A stretch of DNA of 64,000 nt from Megasphaera_A sueciensis (lineage in GTDB: Bacteria; Bacillota; Negativicutes; Veillonellales; Megasphaeraceae): the NCBI RefSeq assembly GCF_050219315.1, contig NZ_CP116939.1:1612001-1676000 (forward strand), in the 5' to 3' direction. The notes beneath the pieces are model-generated. The model did not search any database. It had not been told where the DNA came from and was given only the letters and a program-made list of their open reading frames with translations. The translations under genes and the position numbers were made by a program. Every line of letters begins with the position of its first letter. The stretch's first letter is position 1. Of the stretch, positions 51,537 through 60,682 are shown piece after piece.

Positions 51537-52700
51537 TTATGCTTCAATAACCTCTTTAATAATGGCAATCCCTTTTTTCAATACGTCCATGGGTATGTTA
51601 AGCGGCGGTAAAAGACGCAGAAGTCCATTTGCCGTAAGAACGAGAACGCCCTTATCAATACACTCGTTAACAACATCCATGAGGTTTTTTTTCAATTTTA
51701 CCCCAATCATTAATCCCATACCTGAAACATATTCTACATTTTTGCAGGATTCCAGTTCCTTTTTAATATACAATCCTTTTTCTTTGACTTCAGCTAAAAA
51801 AGCATCATCAAGACGATCAATAATGGTAATCGCACCGGCTGCACAAATAGGATTCCCGCCAAAAGTGGATCCATGCGTATGATCCGTCAAGGTGTACTGC
51901 GTCGTATCAGCAAACAGTGTCGCGCCCATAGGAAGTCCTCCGCCAATCGCTTTTGCCGTTGATACGATATCAGGATGAATGCCATAATTCATATAGGCAT
52001 ATAACGCACCGGTCCGGCCATTGCCGCTTTGCACTTCATCAATAATGACGAGAATATCATGTGCTTTGGCATACTCGCTGACCTGGTGAACAAACGTCGG
52101 ATTCAATGGTTTTACTCCCCCTTCGCCTTGCACTACCTCCATCATAATAGCACAAACCGAATTTTCCTCAGCGAGTTTCACAACAGAATTAAAATCATTA
52201 GCATCAGCATACACAAAACCATCCAGAAATGGCCCAAAATCTTCATGCAGAGAGTCTTGTCCACAAGCAGTTAATGTTGCCATAGTCCTCCCATGGAAAC
52301 TATTTTTTAATGTAATAATGGTATAGCGTCCATTACCGTATTTATCATGAGAATACTTTCGAGCTGCCTTGATAGCACATTCGTTGGCTTCCGCTCCGGA
52401 ATTTGAAAAAAACACTTTTTTCATACCCGTCTTTTTACAAAGCTTTTCCGCTAAAATTATTTGCGGTTCTGTATAGAATACATTAGAAATATGGCTTAAT
52501 GTATTAAGTTGGGAAATAACTGCATTTTTCCAAACATCATCACAAACGCCAAAAATATTAACAGCAATGCCGGCACTTAAATCAATATATTCTTTGCCAT
52601 TTACATCATACAATACAGCCCCTTTGCCATGGTCGATTACTGCATCAAGCCGATTGTAAACATTAACGATATATTCCTTATCTAACGCTTTGTAATCCAT
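51537..52700 (-). CDS. argD: Acetylornithine aminotransferase
   Basis: PLP transaminase of class III converting N-acetylglutamate semialdehyde to N-acetylornithine. 387 residues. It has NSGAEANECAIKAARKY, the SFHGRTMATLTACGQ loop, IIDEVQSGNGRTG and the PLP lysine in STAKAIGGGLPMGA (about residue 240). ATG 52700 after GGAGGTGCG is preferred to an in-frame ATG 16 codons earlier in argB. It is the last gene of the arg cluster, 13 bases after argB. Confidence 0.92.
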   Translation of the reverse strand: MDYKALDKEYIVNVYNRLDAVIDHGKGAVLYDVNGKEYIDLSAGIAVNIFGVCDDVWKNAVISQLNTLSHISNVFYTEPQIILAEKLCKKTGMKKVFFSNSGAEANECAIKAARKYSHDKYGNGRYTIITLKNSFHGRTMATLTACGQDSLHEDFGPFLDGFVYADANDFNSVVKLAEENSVCAIMMEVVQGEGGVKPLNPTFVHQVSEYAKAHDILVIIDEVQSGNGRTGALYAYMNYGIHPDIVSTAKAIGGGLPMGATLFADTTQYTLTDHTHGSTFGGNPICAAGAITIIDRLDDAFLAEVKEKGLYIKKELESCKNVEYVSGMGLMIGVKLKKNLMDVVNECIDKGVLVLTANGLLRLLPPLNIPMDVLKKGIAIIKEVIEA

Positions 52701-52713
52701 CCCAACGCACCTC

Positions 52714-53637
52714 CTATAATTTTTCCTGTTCATATTGGGGGCTGACAAACATAGTCCCTAACCCTTCTTCTGTAAGCATCTCAATTAAAATCGCATGAGG
52801 TACCGTGCCATTAATAATAAATACTTTTTTAACACCCGCCCGAATGGCATCTGTACAGCAGTGTACTTTCGGTATCATTCCACCGGCTATAATTCCCTGC
52901 CGCTCCAATTCATCGGCTTGTCCCAGTGATATTTTCCTGATCAATGTAGTATGATCATCCTTATCACGCAGAACACCATCTATATTTGTCATGGACAACA
53001 TACACTCGGCATTCAGTTTCCCTGCAATTTCAGCCGCTGCCGTATCGGCATTGATATTGTAAGCTTGTCCTTCTGCATCTGTTCCAATCGTAGAAATAAC
53101 AGGTATATACCCTTTAGAAAGAACATCCTCGATTAAAGATACATCAACGTCCGTAATATCGCCTACAAGTCCCAATTCCTTGTCCAGTTGCTTCACTTTT
53201 ATCATCTGACTGTCCAATCCACATAGTCCAATAGCCTTACCGCCTATCATGCCAATTAAATTAACCAAATCCTTGTTAACTTGACCGGCCAACACCATTT
53301 GAACAATTTTCATGGTATCTTCATCCGTCACTCGCAACCCGTTTACAAATTTCGACTCTTTCCCTACCCAGGATAAGACCTCTGCAATATGCGGACCTCC
53401 GCCATGGACAAGAACTACCTTAACTCCAATGAGTGACAAAAGAACGATATCCCCCATAACAGCTTTCTTCAAGTCCTCATTCAGCATCGCGTTGCCGCCA
53501 TATTTGACAACAATAGTCTTGCCGCTGTACTGCTTGATGTACGGCAGCGCATTCATCAGAATCTGCGCTTTCTGCGCATTAGTCACAGCTTTTCCTGCCT
53601 GTGCGATGACTTCCTGTACTTGTTCCTTTTTGTTCAT
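52714..53637 (-). CDS. argB: Acetylglutamate kinase
   Basis: Phosphorylates N-acetylglutamate, the second step of arginine synthesis. 307 residues, amino-acid-kinase fold: TIVVKYGGNAM near residue 45, VLVHGGGPHI, and ADTAAAEIAGKLNAE later. The N-terminal helix (about 25 residues) is the kind found in arginine-sensitive hexameric enzymes, so feedback inhibition is likely. ATG 53637 (MNKKEQVQEVI) follows GGGAGGAG; the longer in-frame start lies in the palindrome upstream. Confidence 0.93.
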   Translation of the reverse strand: MNKKEQVQEVIAQAGKAVTNAQKAQILMNALPYIKQYSGKTIVVKYGGNAMLNEDLKKAVMGDIVLLSLIGVKVVLVHGGGPHIAEVLSWVGKESKFVNGLRVTDEDTMKIVQMVLAGQVNKDLVNLIGMIGGKAIGLCGLDSQMIKVKQLDKELGLVGDITDVDVSLIEDVLSKGYIPVISTIGTDAEGQAYNINADTAAAEIAGKLNAECMLSMTNIDGVLRDKDDHTTLIRKISLGQADELERQGIIAGGMIPKVHCCTDAIRAGVKKVFIINGTVPHAILIEMLTEEGLGTMFVSPQYEQEKL

Positions 53638-53673
53638 TACCTTGTATCTCCTCCCTAGTTTGTGGTTGAATGC

Positions 53674-53726
53674 GATGTGGTACAACAAATCAACCTATAT
53701 GAAAAACTGATTTATTGTACCACATC
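53674..53726. repeat. 19-bp inverted repeat upstream of argB
   Basis: Arms 53674-53692 (GATGTGGTACAACAAATCA) and 53708-53726 pair at 18 of 19 positions, one G-T, across 15 bases. On the minus strand the upstream arm contains TGG-TACAAT (53721-53714), an extended -10. It may be an operator over a secondary argB promoter or an mRNA hairpin. Confidence 0.65.
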
Positions 53727-53806
53727 TGTTTGAAATTGGATAGAAAATATGACCTTACCTATATATGAAATTGTAATGATACCTTAAATAAAATTGCATT
53801 CATAAA

Positions 53807-54535
53807 TCAACTGCACTCTTTAAGTGCAGCATGAATGCCGTCTTTTGCCATAAAACAGCGCATAGCCTGAACAAGGAGCTCGCTATTGCTGCCCCCCGTT
53901 GCCGCCATCCCATTTGCCATAACAATAATGGTATATCCTTGCAGATCAAAGCAGTCCTTGCTGCTGCGAATAGCTTGCTGAATTTGCTGCGGTGTAACTG
54001 CCATATCAGTCGTCATCAGGCACATACCCGGATTGCCCTGGACCTCTTCCGTCATGATGCCGCCCAGCGTATAACTACTGCCTGACGCAGATAAAGATAC
54101 TGCACCGCTTACAATATCACCGCCATTTTGCATTACACGTTCTACCAGATGATCATGTTCAGGTGAAAGGGATGTCGTTAGCGTACTAATGCTGTTAATC
54201 AAGAGAGAGGGTCGGAAGTATTGATTGCTTATACCCGTTGCAGCAAGCGATACCGCTTGGGCCGGAATATTCGTGTGTTCTGCAGCAGCTTTACACACTT
54301 CTGCAGTAATTTCATTTCCCCTGCCGCTTGGTGGCAGAGCTAAGCCGTTATGATATAACAAAACTCGCCCTGTGTGCTGCCAATTTCCAAAAGAACTTTC
54401 CATTACGATGGAACAATCATTTTGGCTAAGAATCATTGCCAAATCTAACTGTATGCGGCAATTGCAAACACCACTGTATGTTCCAGCTGCAAAAAATCCT
54501 ACCGGGGCACATATACTGCCATTTCCCTGTTCCAT
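53807..54535 (-). CDS. ArgJ-like protein, short, lacking the self-cleavage threonine
   Basis: 242 residues, against about 400 for ArgJ (ornithine acetyltransferase / N-acetylglutamate synthase). It aligns with ArgJ along its length (CAPVGFFAAGTYSGV; SLAATGISNQYF; ASGSSYTLGGIMTEEVQGNP; YTIIVMANGMA). But the autoprocessing segment, normally TTDT, reads VMQNGGDIVSG, and the last 130 residues are missing. The frame is clean and AGGAGATG precedes the ATG, so it seems expressed. Normal ArgJ activity is unlikely; role unknown. It occupies argJ's usual place between argC and argB. Confidence 0.7.
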   Translation of the reverse strand: MEQGNGSICAPVGFFAAGTYSGVCNCRIQLDLAMILSQNDCSIVMESSFGNWQHTGRVLLYHNGLALPPSGRGNEITAEVCKAAAEHTNIPAQAVSLAATGISNQYFRPSLLINSISTLTTSLSPEHDHLVERVMQNGGDIVSGAVSLSASGSSYTLGGIMTEEVQGNPGMCLMTTDMAVTPQQIQQAIRSSKDCFDLQGYTIIVMANGMAATGGSNSELLVQAMRCFMAKDGIHAALKECS

Positions 54536-54565
54536 ACTCTCATCTCCTGTACGTCATCAACTTTA

Positions 54566-55513
54566 TTATTTACTTAATTTTAATCCCGTTGCCGGATCAA
54601 TGCCCATCATGATATTCATATTTTGAATGGCAGCGCCTGAAGCACCTTTGCCCAAATTATCAAAAATAGAATGAATAACCAGACGATCCTCATTACCTGT
54701 CACGATAATTTCCATATCGTCGTACCCAGACTTGCCGTTACCTGCAAGAAAACCACCTTTATCTTCACCAAATGGCAAAACATGAACAAATGGACAATTT
54801 TCATAATGCGCTGCATATATTTCCCATACATCTTTAAAAGATGGAGTCCCTTTAAGATATTTTGTAAATATGGGAATCGTCACTTCCATCCCACTGTAGT
54901 AATCATCAACAATAGGAGAAAATATGGGAGCCTGCGAAAGTCCGCATATATCAACGATTTCTTTTAAGTGTTTATGCTTTTGTCCGAGACCATATTGACG
55001 CGGCGCTAAAAGCTCCTCCGTTTTTTCGCCTTCTTCATATTGTGTAATCATTTTTTTCCCGCCGCCGCTGTATCCAGTCAGAGAAAACGCCGTTACAGGA
55101 TAATCCGCCGGCATAAGATCAATATCTCGAAGCGGCTGAACCACAGAAATAACACCGCTGGCATGACATCCCGGATTGCCAACGCGACTGCTTCCTGCAA
55201 TCTGTATATACTGTTCTTTCGAAAGTTCAGGAAATCCATAAGTCCACCCAGCCGCTGTACGATGGGCTGTTGAAGTATCAATAATACGAACCGTACTGCC
55301 TTCTGCAAGAGATACAGCTTCTATGGCAGCTGCATCCGGAAGACAAAGGAAAGCGATATCGGCAGCAGCCAGACATTTCTTAATCTCGTCTGTATCCTTG
55401 CGCAGTTCTTCATGAATTGAAATTAATTCAATATCGCCGCGCTTGCTCAACCGTTCATGTATCCGCAAGCCAGTTGTACCTTCATGGCCGTCAATAAACA
55501 CCTTTGTCTTCAC
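54566..55513 (-). CDS. argC: N-acetyl-gamma-glutamyl-phosphate reductase (type 2)
   Basis: NADPH-dependent reduction of N-acetylglutamyl phosphate, third step of arginine synthesis. 315 residues, the shorter type 2 form (opening VKTKVFIDGHEGTTGLRIHE). The catalytic Cys is in GNPGCHASGV (about residue 115). The start is GTG 55513, 8 bases after AAGGAG; the frame is open further upstream but without a better site. First gene of the arg cluster, under a promoter with an ARG-box-like site. Confidence 0.9.
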   Translation of the reverse strand: MKTKVFIDGHEGTTGLRIHERLSKRGDIELISIHEELRKDTDEIKKCLAAADIAFLCLPDAAAIEAVSLAEGSTVRIIDTSTAHRTAAGWTYGFPELSKEQYIQIAGSSRVGNPGCHASGVISVVQPLRDIDLMPADYPVTAFSLTGYSGGGKKMITQYEEGEKTEELLAPRQYGLGQKHKHLKEIVDICGLSQAPIFSPIVDDYYSGMEVTIPIFTKYLKGTPSFKDVWEIYAAHYENCPFVHVLPFGEDKGGFLAGNGKSGYDDMEIIVTGNEDRLVIHSIFDNLGKGASGAAIQNMNIMMGIDPATGLKLSK

Positions 55514-55557
55514 ATTCAACACTCCTTTGTGTCTGAAAAATAAATCCAAATAGTATT

Positions 55558-55571
55558 TGAATTTTTATACA
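55558..55571 (-). promoter_or_regulatory. ARG-box-like operator at argC
   Basis: Minus strand TGTATAAAAATTCA fits the ArgR box pattern TGAATWWWWATTCA at all but one position and lies just downstream of the -10, where a repressor would block transcription. This suggests ArgR/AhrC control of the arg cluster. Confidence 0.55.
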
Positions 55572-55599
55572 TTATATATGTATTTTAATCCTTTGTCAA
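55571..55599 (-). promoter_or_regulatory. Promoter of the argC operon
   Basis: Minus strand: TTGACA (55599-55594), 17 bases, TATAAT (55576-55571), a consensus promoter. The remainder of the 301-base gap (55600-55814) has only a weak long-loop pairing (ACCCTTTC with GAGAGGGT followed by TTTTTATT) that might end the pyr transcript. Confidence 0.8.
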
Positions 55600-55814
55600 G
55601 ATTTATGTTGGATTTATGCAAAAATTTTACATATTTTTTAATATAAGAAAGAATATATGTCATAATAAAAACCCTCTCAAATCAACAACAATTCATATAT
55701 CCCGGACAAATTAAACAATCGAAGTTCTCTTTGTTTATAAATGCACTTATTTTCTTTTATTAGGATATAGAATGTGAAGAATGGAAAGGGTCTTTCAACA
55801 TATATTGTTCCTTA

Positions 55815-56714
55815 TTATTTACATTGTCCTACAATTTCACCAATATTAACCAGTCCTTTACCTTGACCATACTGTTCTAATTCTTTGGTAATATCGACGA
55901 TAGCCGTCGGGCTGCAAAGTGTGGCCGTACCAACAGATACCGCACTAGCTCCAGCAAGCATAAATTCTGCAGCATCACGACCACTCATAATGCCGCCCAT
56001 GCCAATAATCGGAATATGCACGGCCTGCGCTGCCTGATAAACCATACGTACAGCCACCGGTTTAACCGCAGGACCAGATAAGCCGCCAAAACGATTCCCC
56101 ATGAATGGCTGCCATGTATCAACATCAATAGCCATGCCAAGAAGTGTATTAATCAGTGATATACCATCAGCCCCCGCGGCTTCAACCGCTACGGCTACCG
56201 ATACAATATCGGTCACATTCGGCGTCAATTTGACAATTACCGGCTTGTGCGTATTTTCCTTCACTATTCTTGTTACCTGTGCCGCACTTACTGGGTCTAC
56301 TCCAAAAGCTAAACAGCCATTTTTAACATTAGGGCAGGAAATATTAACTTCCAAAAAATCAATTCCCTCGATATCGAGAAGAGCCGCCATTTTTCCGTAT
56401 TCCTCAATATCACTTCCAGATATGTTGGCCATAATAGGAACATCGTATGTGGATAATTGTGGCAATATATCGTTAATAAAAGATTCCACTCCTGGATTTT
56501 CCAGTCCAATGCAGTTCAACATGCCAGAAGGAGTTTCACAAATACGTCTTCCATCATTACCACGCCGCGGTTTCAAGGACAACCCTTTTACGGAAATAGC
56601 TCCCACTGTATTTAAATCCAAATAATCGGCATATTCAAGACCAAATCCAAAGGTTCCCGATGCCGCGATAACCGGACTTTTCATTGATACACCGCACAAA
56701 ACCGTTTCAAGCAC
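55815..56714 (-). CDS. pyrD: Dihydroorotate dehydrogenase, class 1B catalytic subunit
   Basis: Oxidises dihydroorotate to orotate using FMN, passing electrons to PyrK and NAD. 299 residues. The class 1 catalytic Cys is in VNISCPNVKNG (about residue 130); the FMN-binding parts are SGTFGFGLEY near the N-terminus and GMGGIMSGRDAAEFMLAGA near residue 245. The GTG start 56714, 9 bases after AGGAGG, overlaps the end of pyrK by 8 bases. Last gene of the pyr operon. Confidence 0.93.
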   Translation of the reverse strand: MLETVLCGVSMKSPVIAASGTFGFGLEYADYLDLNTVGAISVKGLSLKPRRGNDGRRICETPSGMLNCIGLENPGVESFINDILPQLSTYDVPIMANISGSDIEEYGKMAALLDIEGIDFLEVNISCPNVKNGCLAFGVDPVSAAQVTRIVKENTHKPVIVKLTPNVTDIVSVAVAVEAAGADGISLINTLLGMAIDVDTWQPFMGNRFGGLSGPAVKPVAVRMVYQAAQAVHIPIIGMGGIMSGRDAAEFMLAGASAVSVGTATLCSPTAIVDITKELEQYGQGKGLVNIGEIVGQCK

Positions 56715-57474
56715 GGAAGAACACCTCCTCTGCAGCAAAAACCGGGCCATCATGACAGACTTTATAGCGTTTGCCGCCGCGGCCATCAATAACGCAGCCT
56801 AAACAACCGCCTGTGCCGCATCCCATATAAGCTTCAAGCGATACTTCACAGGAAATACGGCAAGCTTTGGCAATTTCCGCGACCTTCTTCACCATCGGAG
56901 TCGGACCGCAGGTATAAACCATAGCCGCTCCAGTAGATTGAATAAGCTCTGCCAAAACATCTGCAGCAACCCCTTTCTTCCCGGCTGATCCATCATCCGT
57001 AGTCGTCACTATGTTCTGCACATCAAACATATCCGTCCAAAACAATTCGGAAGCTGTTTTACCGCCAATAATCACTGTCACATTTTCTTTTTTAAGTTTT
57101 GATGCCAAGAAAAGCAGCGGAGCCACTCCGACCCCTCCGCCAATAAGAATAGCCGGTTTATCGGAAGGGGTAAAACCTCTTCCCAAAGGCCCCAGACAGT
57201 CGATAACTTGCCCTGCCGACAATTGGCTCATACAGGTTGTTCCTTCACCAGCCAGACGGTATATAATAGTAATCGTACCTTTTTCGCTATCAGTCTCCGC
57301 TAACGAAATAGGCCGCCGCAATATATGTGATGAATCCTGCATCAGTCCAAAATGCACAAACGTACCGGGCACTGCCGCTTTGGCAATGTCCGGTGCATTT
57401 ACTACCATTTTATATACAGACTGTGCAACGGGTTCATTATAAATAATAGTCCCAATTTGCTTTATGCCTGCCAT
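56707..57474 (-). CDS. pyrK: Dihydroorotate dehydrogenase electron-transfer subunit
   Basis: FAD- and [2Fe-2S]-containing partner of PyrD that passes electrons to NAD. 255 residues: ferredoxin-reductase-type FAD domain with HILRRPISLAE, the NAD domain with GGGVGVAPLLFLA, and C-terminal cluster cysteines in YMGCGTGGCLGCVIDG and KVCHDGPVF. It follows carB by 3 bases and overlaps pyrD. Confidence 0.94.
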   Translation of the reverse strand: MAGIKQIGTIIYNEPVAQSVYKMVVNAPDIAKAAVPGTFVHFGLMQDSSHILRRPISLAETDSEKGTITIIYRLAGEGTTCMSQLSAGQVIDCLGPLGRGFTPSDKPAILIGGGVGVAPLLFLASKLKKENVTVIIGGKTASELFWTDMFDVQNIVTTTDDGSAGKKGVAADVLAELIQSTGAAMVYTCGPTPMVKKVAEIAKACRISCEVSLEAYMGCGTGGCLGCVIDGRGGKRYKVCHDGPVFAAEEVFFRA

Positions 57475-57477
57475 TTT

Positions 57478-60400
57478 TCATGCCTCCATATCGTAGTCCT
57501 GCAGCGCTGCCACGTGATGATAACCTTCTTTGCCTCTATTGGCAAATACCCGCAGCACTTCCCTTGCTGTATCCAATGAAGTCAGACAAGGAACGGCTAG
57601 TTCTACCGCCATGCGACGCAGATTAAAACCATCTCTTTCAGGACGTTTGCCCGCCGTTAAGGTATTGACAACTAAATCCACTTTGCCGCCGCGAATGACC
57701 GTAGCACAGTTTTTTCCCTGTTCATGAAGTTTATTAACAATTTCAACATTAATTCCTTTTTCTTGGAAAAATTTACCCGTCCCTTCTGTCGCCATAATAT
57801 GATATCCTAAGTCCATAAATCCTTTTGCCAATACTGCAGATTCTTCCTTATCTCTATCGGCTACAGTCATTAAAATCGTACCGCCGGCAGGGATTCTCAT
57901 ATTAGCACCGTTTACAGCCTTATAAAGGGCTTCAGAATATGTTTTCCCAATTCCCATGACTTCTCCGGTAGACTTCATTTCCGGTCCCAAAGCAATTTCT
58001 GCAAGACCGATTTTACTAAAAGAAAATACCGGTGCTTTGGCGGCTACATGCTTTTTATTCGGCATTAATCCGGTCGTAAATCCCATGTCTTTTAAACATT
58101 CACCCAGAGTTACACGTGTCGCCAATTCTACCATAGGCACATGTGTTACCTTGCTTAAGAAGGGAACGGTACGACTGGAACGAGGGTTCACTTCAATAAT
58201 ATATAATTCATTATTAGATACAACAAACTGAATATTGACACTCCCCTTTACCTGAAGCGCTAACGAAATACGGATCGTATAATCAACGATCTGATCCATA
58301 ATATGCTGACTTAGATGTTGTGGCGGATAAACCGCAATACTATCACCCGAATGCACCCCGGCTCGTTCAATTTGTTCCATAATTCCCGGAATGAATACAT
58401 CTATACCATCTGCAATTGCATCAACTTCTACTTCGCGTCCAACCATATACCGATCAATCAAAATGGGATGGTCTGGAGAAGCAATAACAGCTTCCTTCAA
58501 ATATCTTTCTAACTCTTTTTCATTATATACAATTTCCATCGCTCGACCGCCTAATACATAGGAAGGACGAACAATAAGAGGAAAAGCTAGTTTCTTGGAC
58601 ACAGCCATAGCTTCCTCATCGCTGGTGGCAATACATCCTGCCGGACGTGGAATGTCAAGACTGGCTAATAATTCATCAAATCGTTCTCTATCCTCAGCCA
58701 TATCCATGCCATTCACGGAAGTCCCTAAAACTTTTACCCCTCGTTTTGCCAACGGAGCTGCTAAATTAATTGCTGTTTGTCCACCAAACTGACAGATAAC
58801 CCCAACCGGTTTTTCTTTTTCAATAACTGCCATTACATCTTCCACCGTAAGTGGTTCAAAGTAAAGACTGTCAGATGTGTCAAAATCCGTACTAACCGTT
58901 TCCGGATTATTATTTATAATAATACTGTTCATCCCCGCCTTGCGCAAAGCCCATGCGGAATGAACGGAACAATAATCAAATTCAATGCCTTGTCCAATTC
59001 GTATCGGTCCTGAACCAATGACAACGACGCTTTTCTTCCCCAGCGTCTTAACTTCATCTTCCTCTGCATAGCAGGAATAATAATAAGGAGTGGCTGCCTC
59101 AAATTCAGCCGCACAGGTATCTACCATTTTAAACGTAGGATAAATGCCCATAGCATCACGGAATGCTCGTATTTCATCCTCCGTTACATTGGCAAATTGC
59201 GCCGCAACAGCATCTGGCATGCTATACCGTTTTGCTAGTTTTATGTTTTCTTCCGTAAGCCCTTTTAGCTGCAGCTGATGTTCTAAATCAACAATATTTT
59301 TCAATTTATGAATAAACCACATATCATACCCGGTGATATAGTGAATCTTTTCAGCACTGATACCTAGCCGCAGCGCTTGTGCAACAACAAAAATTCGTTC
59401 ATCGTCCGCTTTCTTCAAGGCTTCGGCTATATCGACAAGGGACCGGGATTCCAATTTTTTCAAACTTAAATAATTGACGCCGATTTCTAAAGAACGCACG
59501 GCCTTCAACAGCGCCCCTTCAAATGTACGATCTAATGCCATGACTTCACCAGTTGCCTTCATCTGTGTGCCTAAGATACGATCGGCAAGTGCAAATTTTT
59601 CAAAAGGCCAGCGAGGAAATTTGACGACTACATAATCCAATGTGGGTTCAAAGCAGGCTGTTGTTTTTCCTGTAACAGCATTGGGTATCTGATCTAAAGT
59701 CAATCCGGTAGCAACTTTAGCCGCTACCTTGGCAATAGGATACCCTGTCGCTTTTGAAGCTAATGCGGATGAACGGCTGACCCGTGGATTCACTTCGATA
59801 ACATAATAATTGTTCGAATTAGGATCCAATGCATACTGTACATTGCAGCCCCCTTCAATTTTAAGATGACGAATAATTGCCAGTGAAGCCGTCCGAAGCA
59901 TCTGGTATTGTAAATCATTCAAGGTTTGACTAGGTGCTACAACAATGGAATCTCCCGTGTGGATACCCACGGGATCAATATTTTCCATATTACATACAAT
60001 AATACAGTTATCCGCTTTGTCACGCATAACTTCATATTCAATTTCCTTCCAGCCGGCCACAGAGCGTTCTACCAAAATTTGATTGATGGGGCTTAGTTTG
60101 ATTCCACGTGTGGCAATCATGAACAGTTCGTCTTCATCATGAGCAATTCCTCCGCCGGTGCCGCCCAACGTATATGCCGGTCGAACAATAATCGGATATC
60201 CAATGCGATCCGCAAAATCAATTGCTGCATCAACATCTTCAAAAATATCGCTTTCCGGAACGGGTTGACTAATTTCATTCATAGCCTTTTTAAAAAGTTC
60301 TCTATCCTCTGCTTCTTGGATAGCACTCAGCCTAGTCCCCAAAAGTTGTACATTATATTTATCGAGAACGCCGGCTTTAGCTAATTCCACTGCCATATTA

Positions 60401-60681
60401 AGGCCTACCTGTCCCCCCAATGTAGCCAGTAATCCTTCCGGACGTTCCTTGGAAATAACTTCAGTTACAAAGTCAAGTGTAATCGGTTCAATATATACAC
60501 GATCAGCTATATCTTCATCTGTCATAATTGTAGCCGGATTACTATTGATAAGGACAACCTCCAGTCCTTCTTCTTTCAAAGCTCGGCAAGCCTGGGTACC
60601 AGCATAATCAAATTCTGCAGCCTGCCCGATAATAATAGGACCGGACCCGATAACAAGTACTTTTTTCAATCCTTCAACCAT
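57478..60681 (-). CDS. carB: Carbamoyl-phosphate synthase large subunit
   Basis: Makes carbamoyl phosphate from bicarbonate, ammonia (from CarA) and two ATP. 1067 residues with two homologous ATP-grasp halves: GSGPIIIGQAAEFDYAGTQA near the N-terminus and GSGPIRIGQGIEFDYCSVHS near residue 560. A C-terminal MGS-like allosteric domain begins near residue 935. GGAGGGG precedes the ATG, one base after the carA stop. Its product feeds both the pyr operon and arginine synthesis. Confidence 0.97.
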   Translation of the reverse strand: MVEGLKKVLVIGSGPIIIGQAAEFDYAGTQACRALKEEGLEVVLINSNPATIMTDEDIADRVYIEPITLDFVTEVISKERPEGLLATLGGQVGLNMAVELAKAGVLDKYNVQLLGTRLSAIQEAEDRELFKKAMNEISQPVPESDIFEDVDAAIDFADRIGYPIIVRPAYTLGGTGGGIAHDEDELFMIATRGIKLSPINQILVERSVAGWKEIEYEVMRDKADNCIIVCNMENIDPVGIHTGDSIVVAPSQTLNDLQYQMLRTASLAIIRHLKIEGGCNVQYALDPNSNNYYVIEVNPRVSRSSALASKATGYPIAKVAAKVATGLTLDQIPNAVTGKTTACFEPTLDYVVVKFPRWPFEKFALADRILGTQMKATGEVMALDRTFEGALLKAVRSLEIGVNYLSLKKLESRSLVDIAEALKKADDERIFVVAQALRLGISAEKIHYITGYDMWFIHKLKNIVDLEHQLQLKGLTEENIKLAKRYSMPDAVAAQFANVTEDEIRAFRDAMGIYPTFKMVDTCAAEFEAATPYYYSCYAEEDEVKTLGKKSVVVIGSGPIRIGQGIEFDYCSVHSAWALRKAGMNSIIINNNPETVSTDFDTSDSLYFEPLTVEDVMAVIEKEKPVGVICQFGGQTAINLAAPLAKRGVKVLGTSVNGMDMAEDRERFDELLASLDIPRPAGCIATSDEEAMAVSKKLAFPLIVRPSYVLGGRAMEIVYNEKELERYLKEAVIASPDHPILIDRYMVGREVEVDAIADGIDVFIPGIMEQIERAGVHSGDSIAVYPPQHLSQHIMDQIVDYTIRISLALQVKGSVNIQFVVSNNELYIIEVNPRSSRTVPFLSKVTHVPMVELATRVTLGECLKDMGFTTGLMPNKKHVAAKAPVFSFSKIGLAEIALGPEMKSTGEVMGIGKTYSEALYKAVNGANMRIPAGGTILMTVADRDKEESAVLAKGFMDLGYHIMATEGTGKFFQEKGINVEIVNKLHEQGKNCATVIRGGKVDLVVNTLTAGKRPERDGFNLRRMAVELAVPCLTSLDTAREVLRVFANRGKEGYHHVAALQDYDMEA

Positions 60682-60682
60682 A

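Noticed and set aside
55600..55814. Long-loop pairing (ACCCTTTC / GAGAGGGT plus T run) after pyrD as an attenuator or riboswitch
   Set aside because: Eight base pairs over a loop of about 110 bases is weak and no known riboswitch core is visible; at most a poor terminator.
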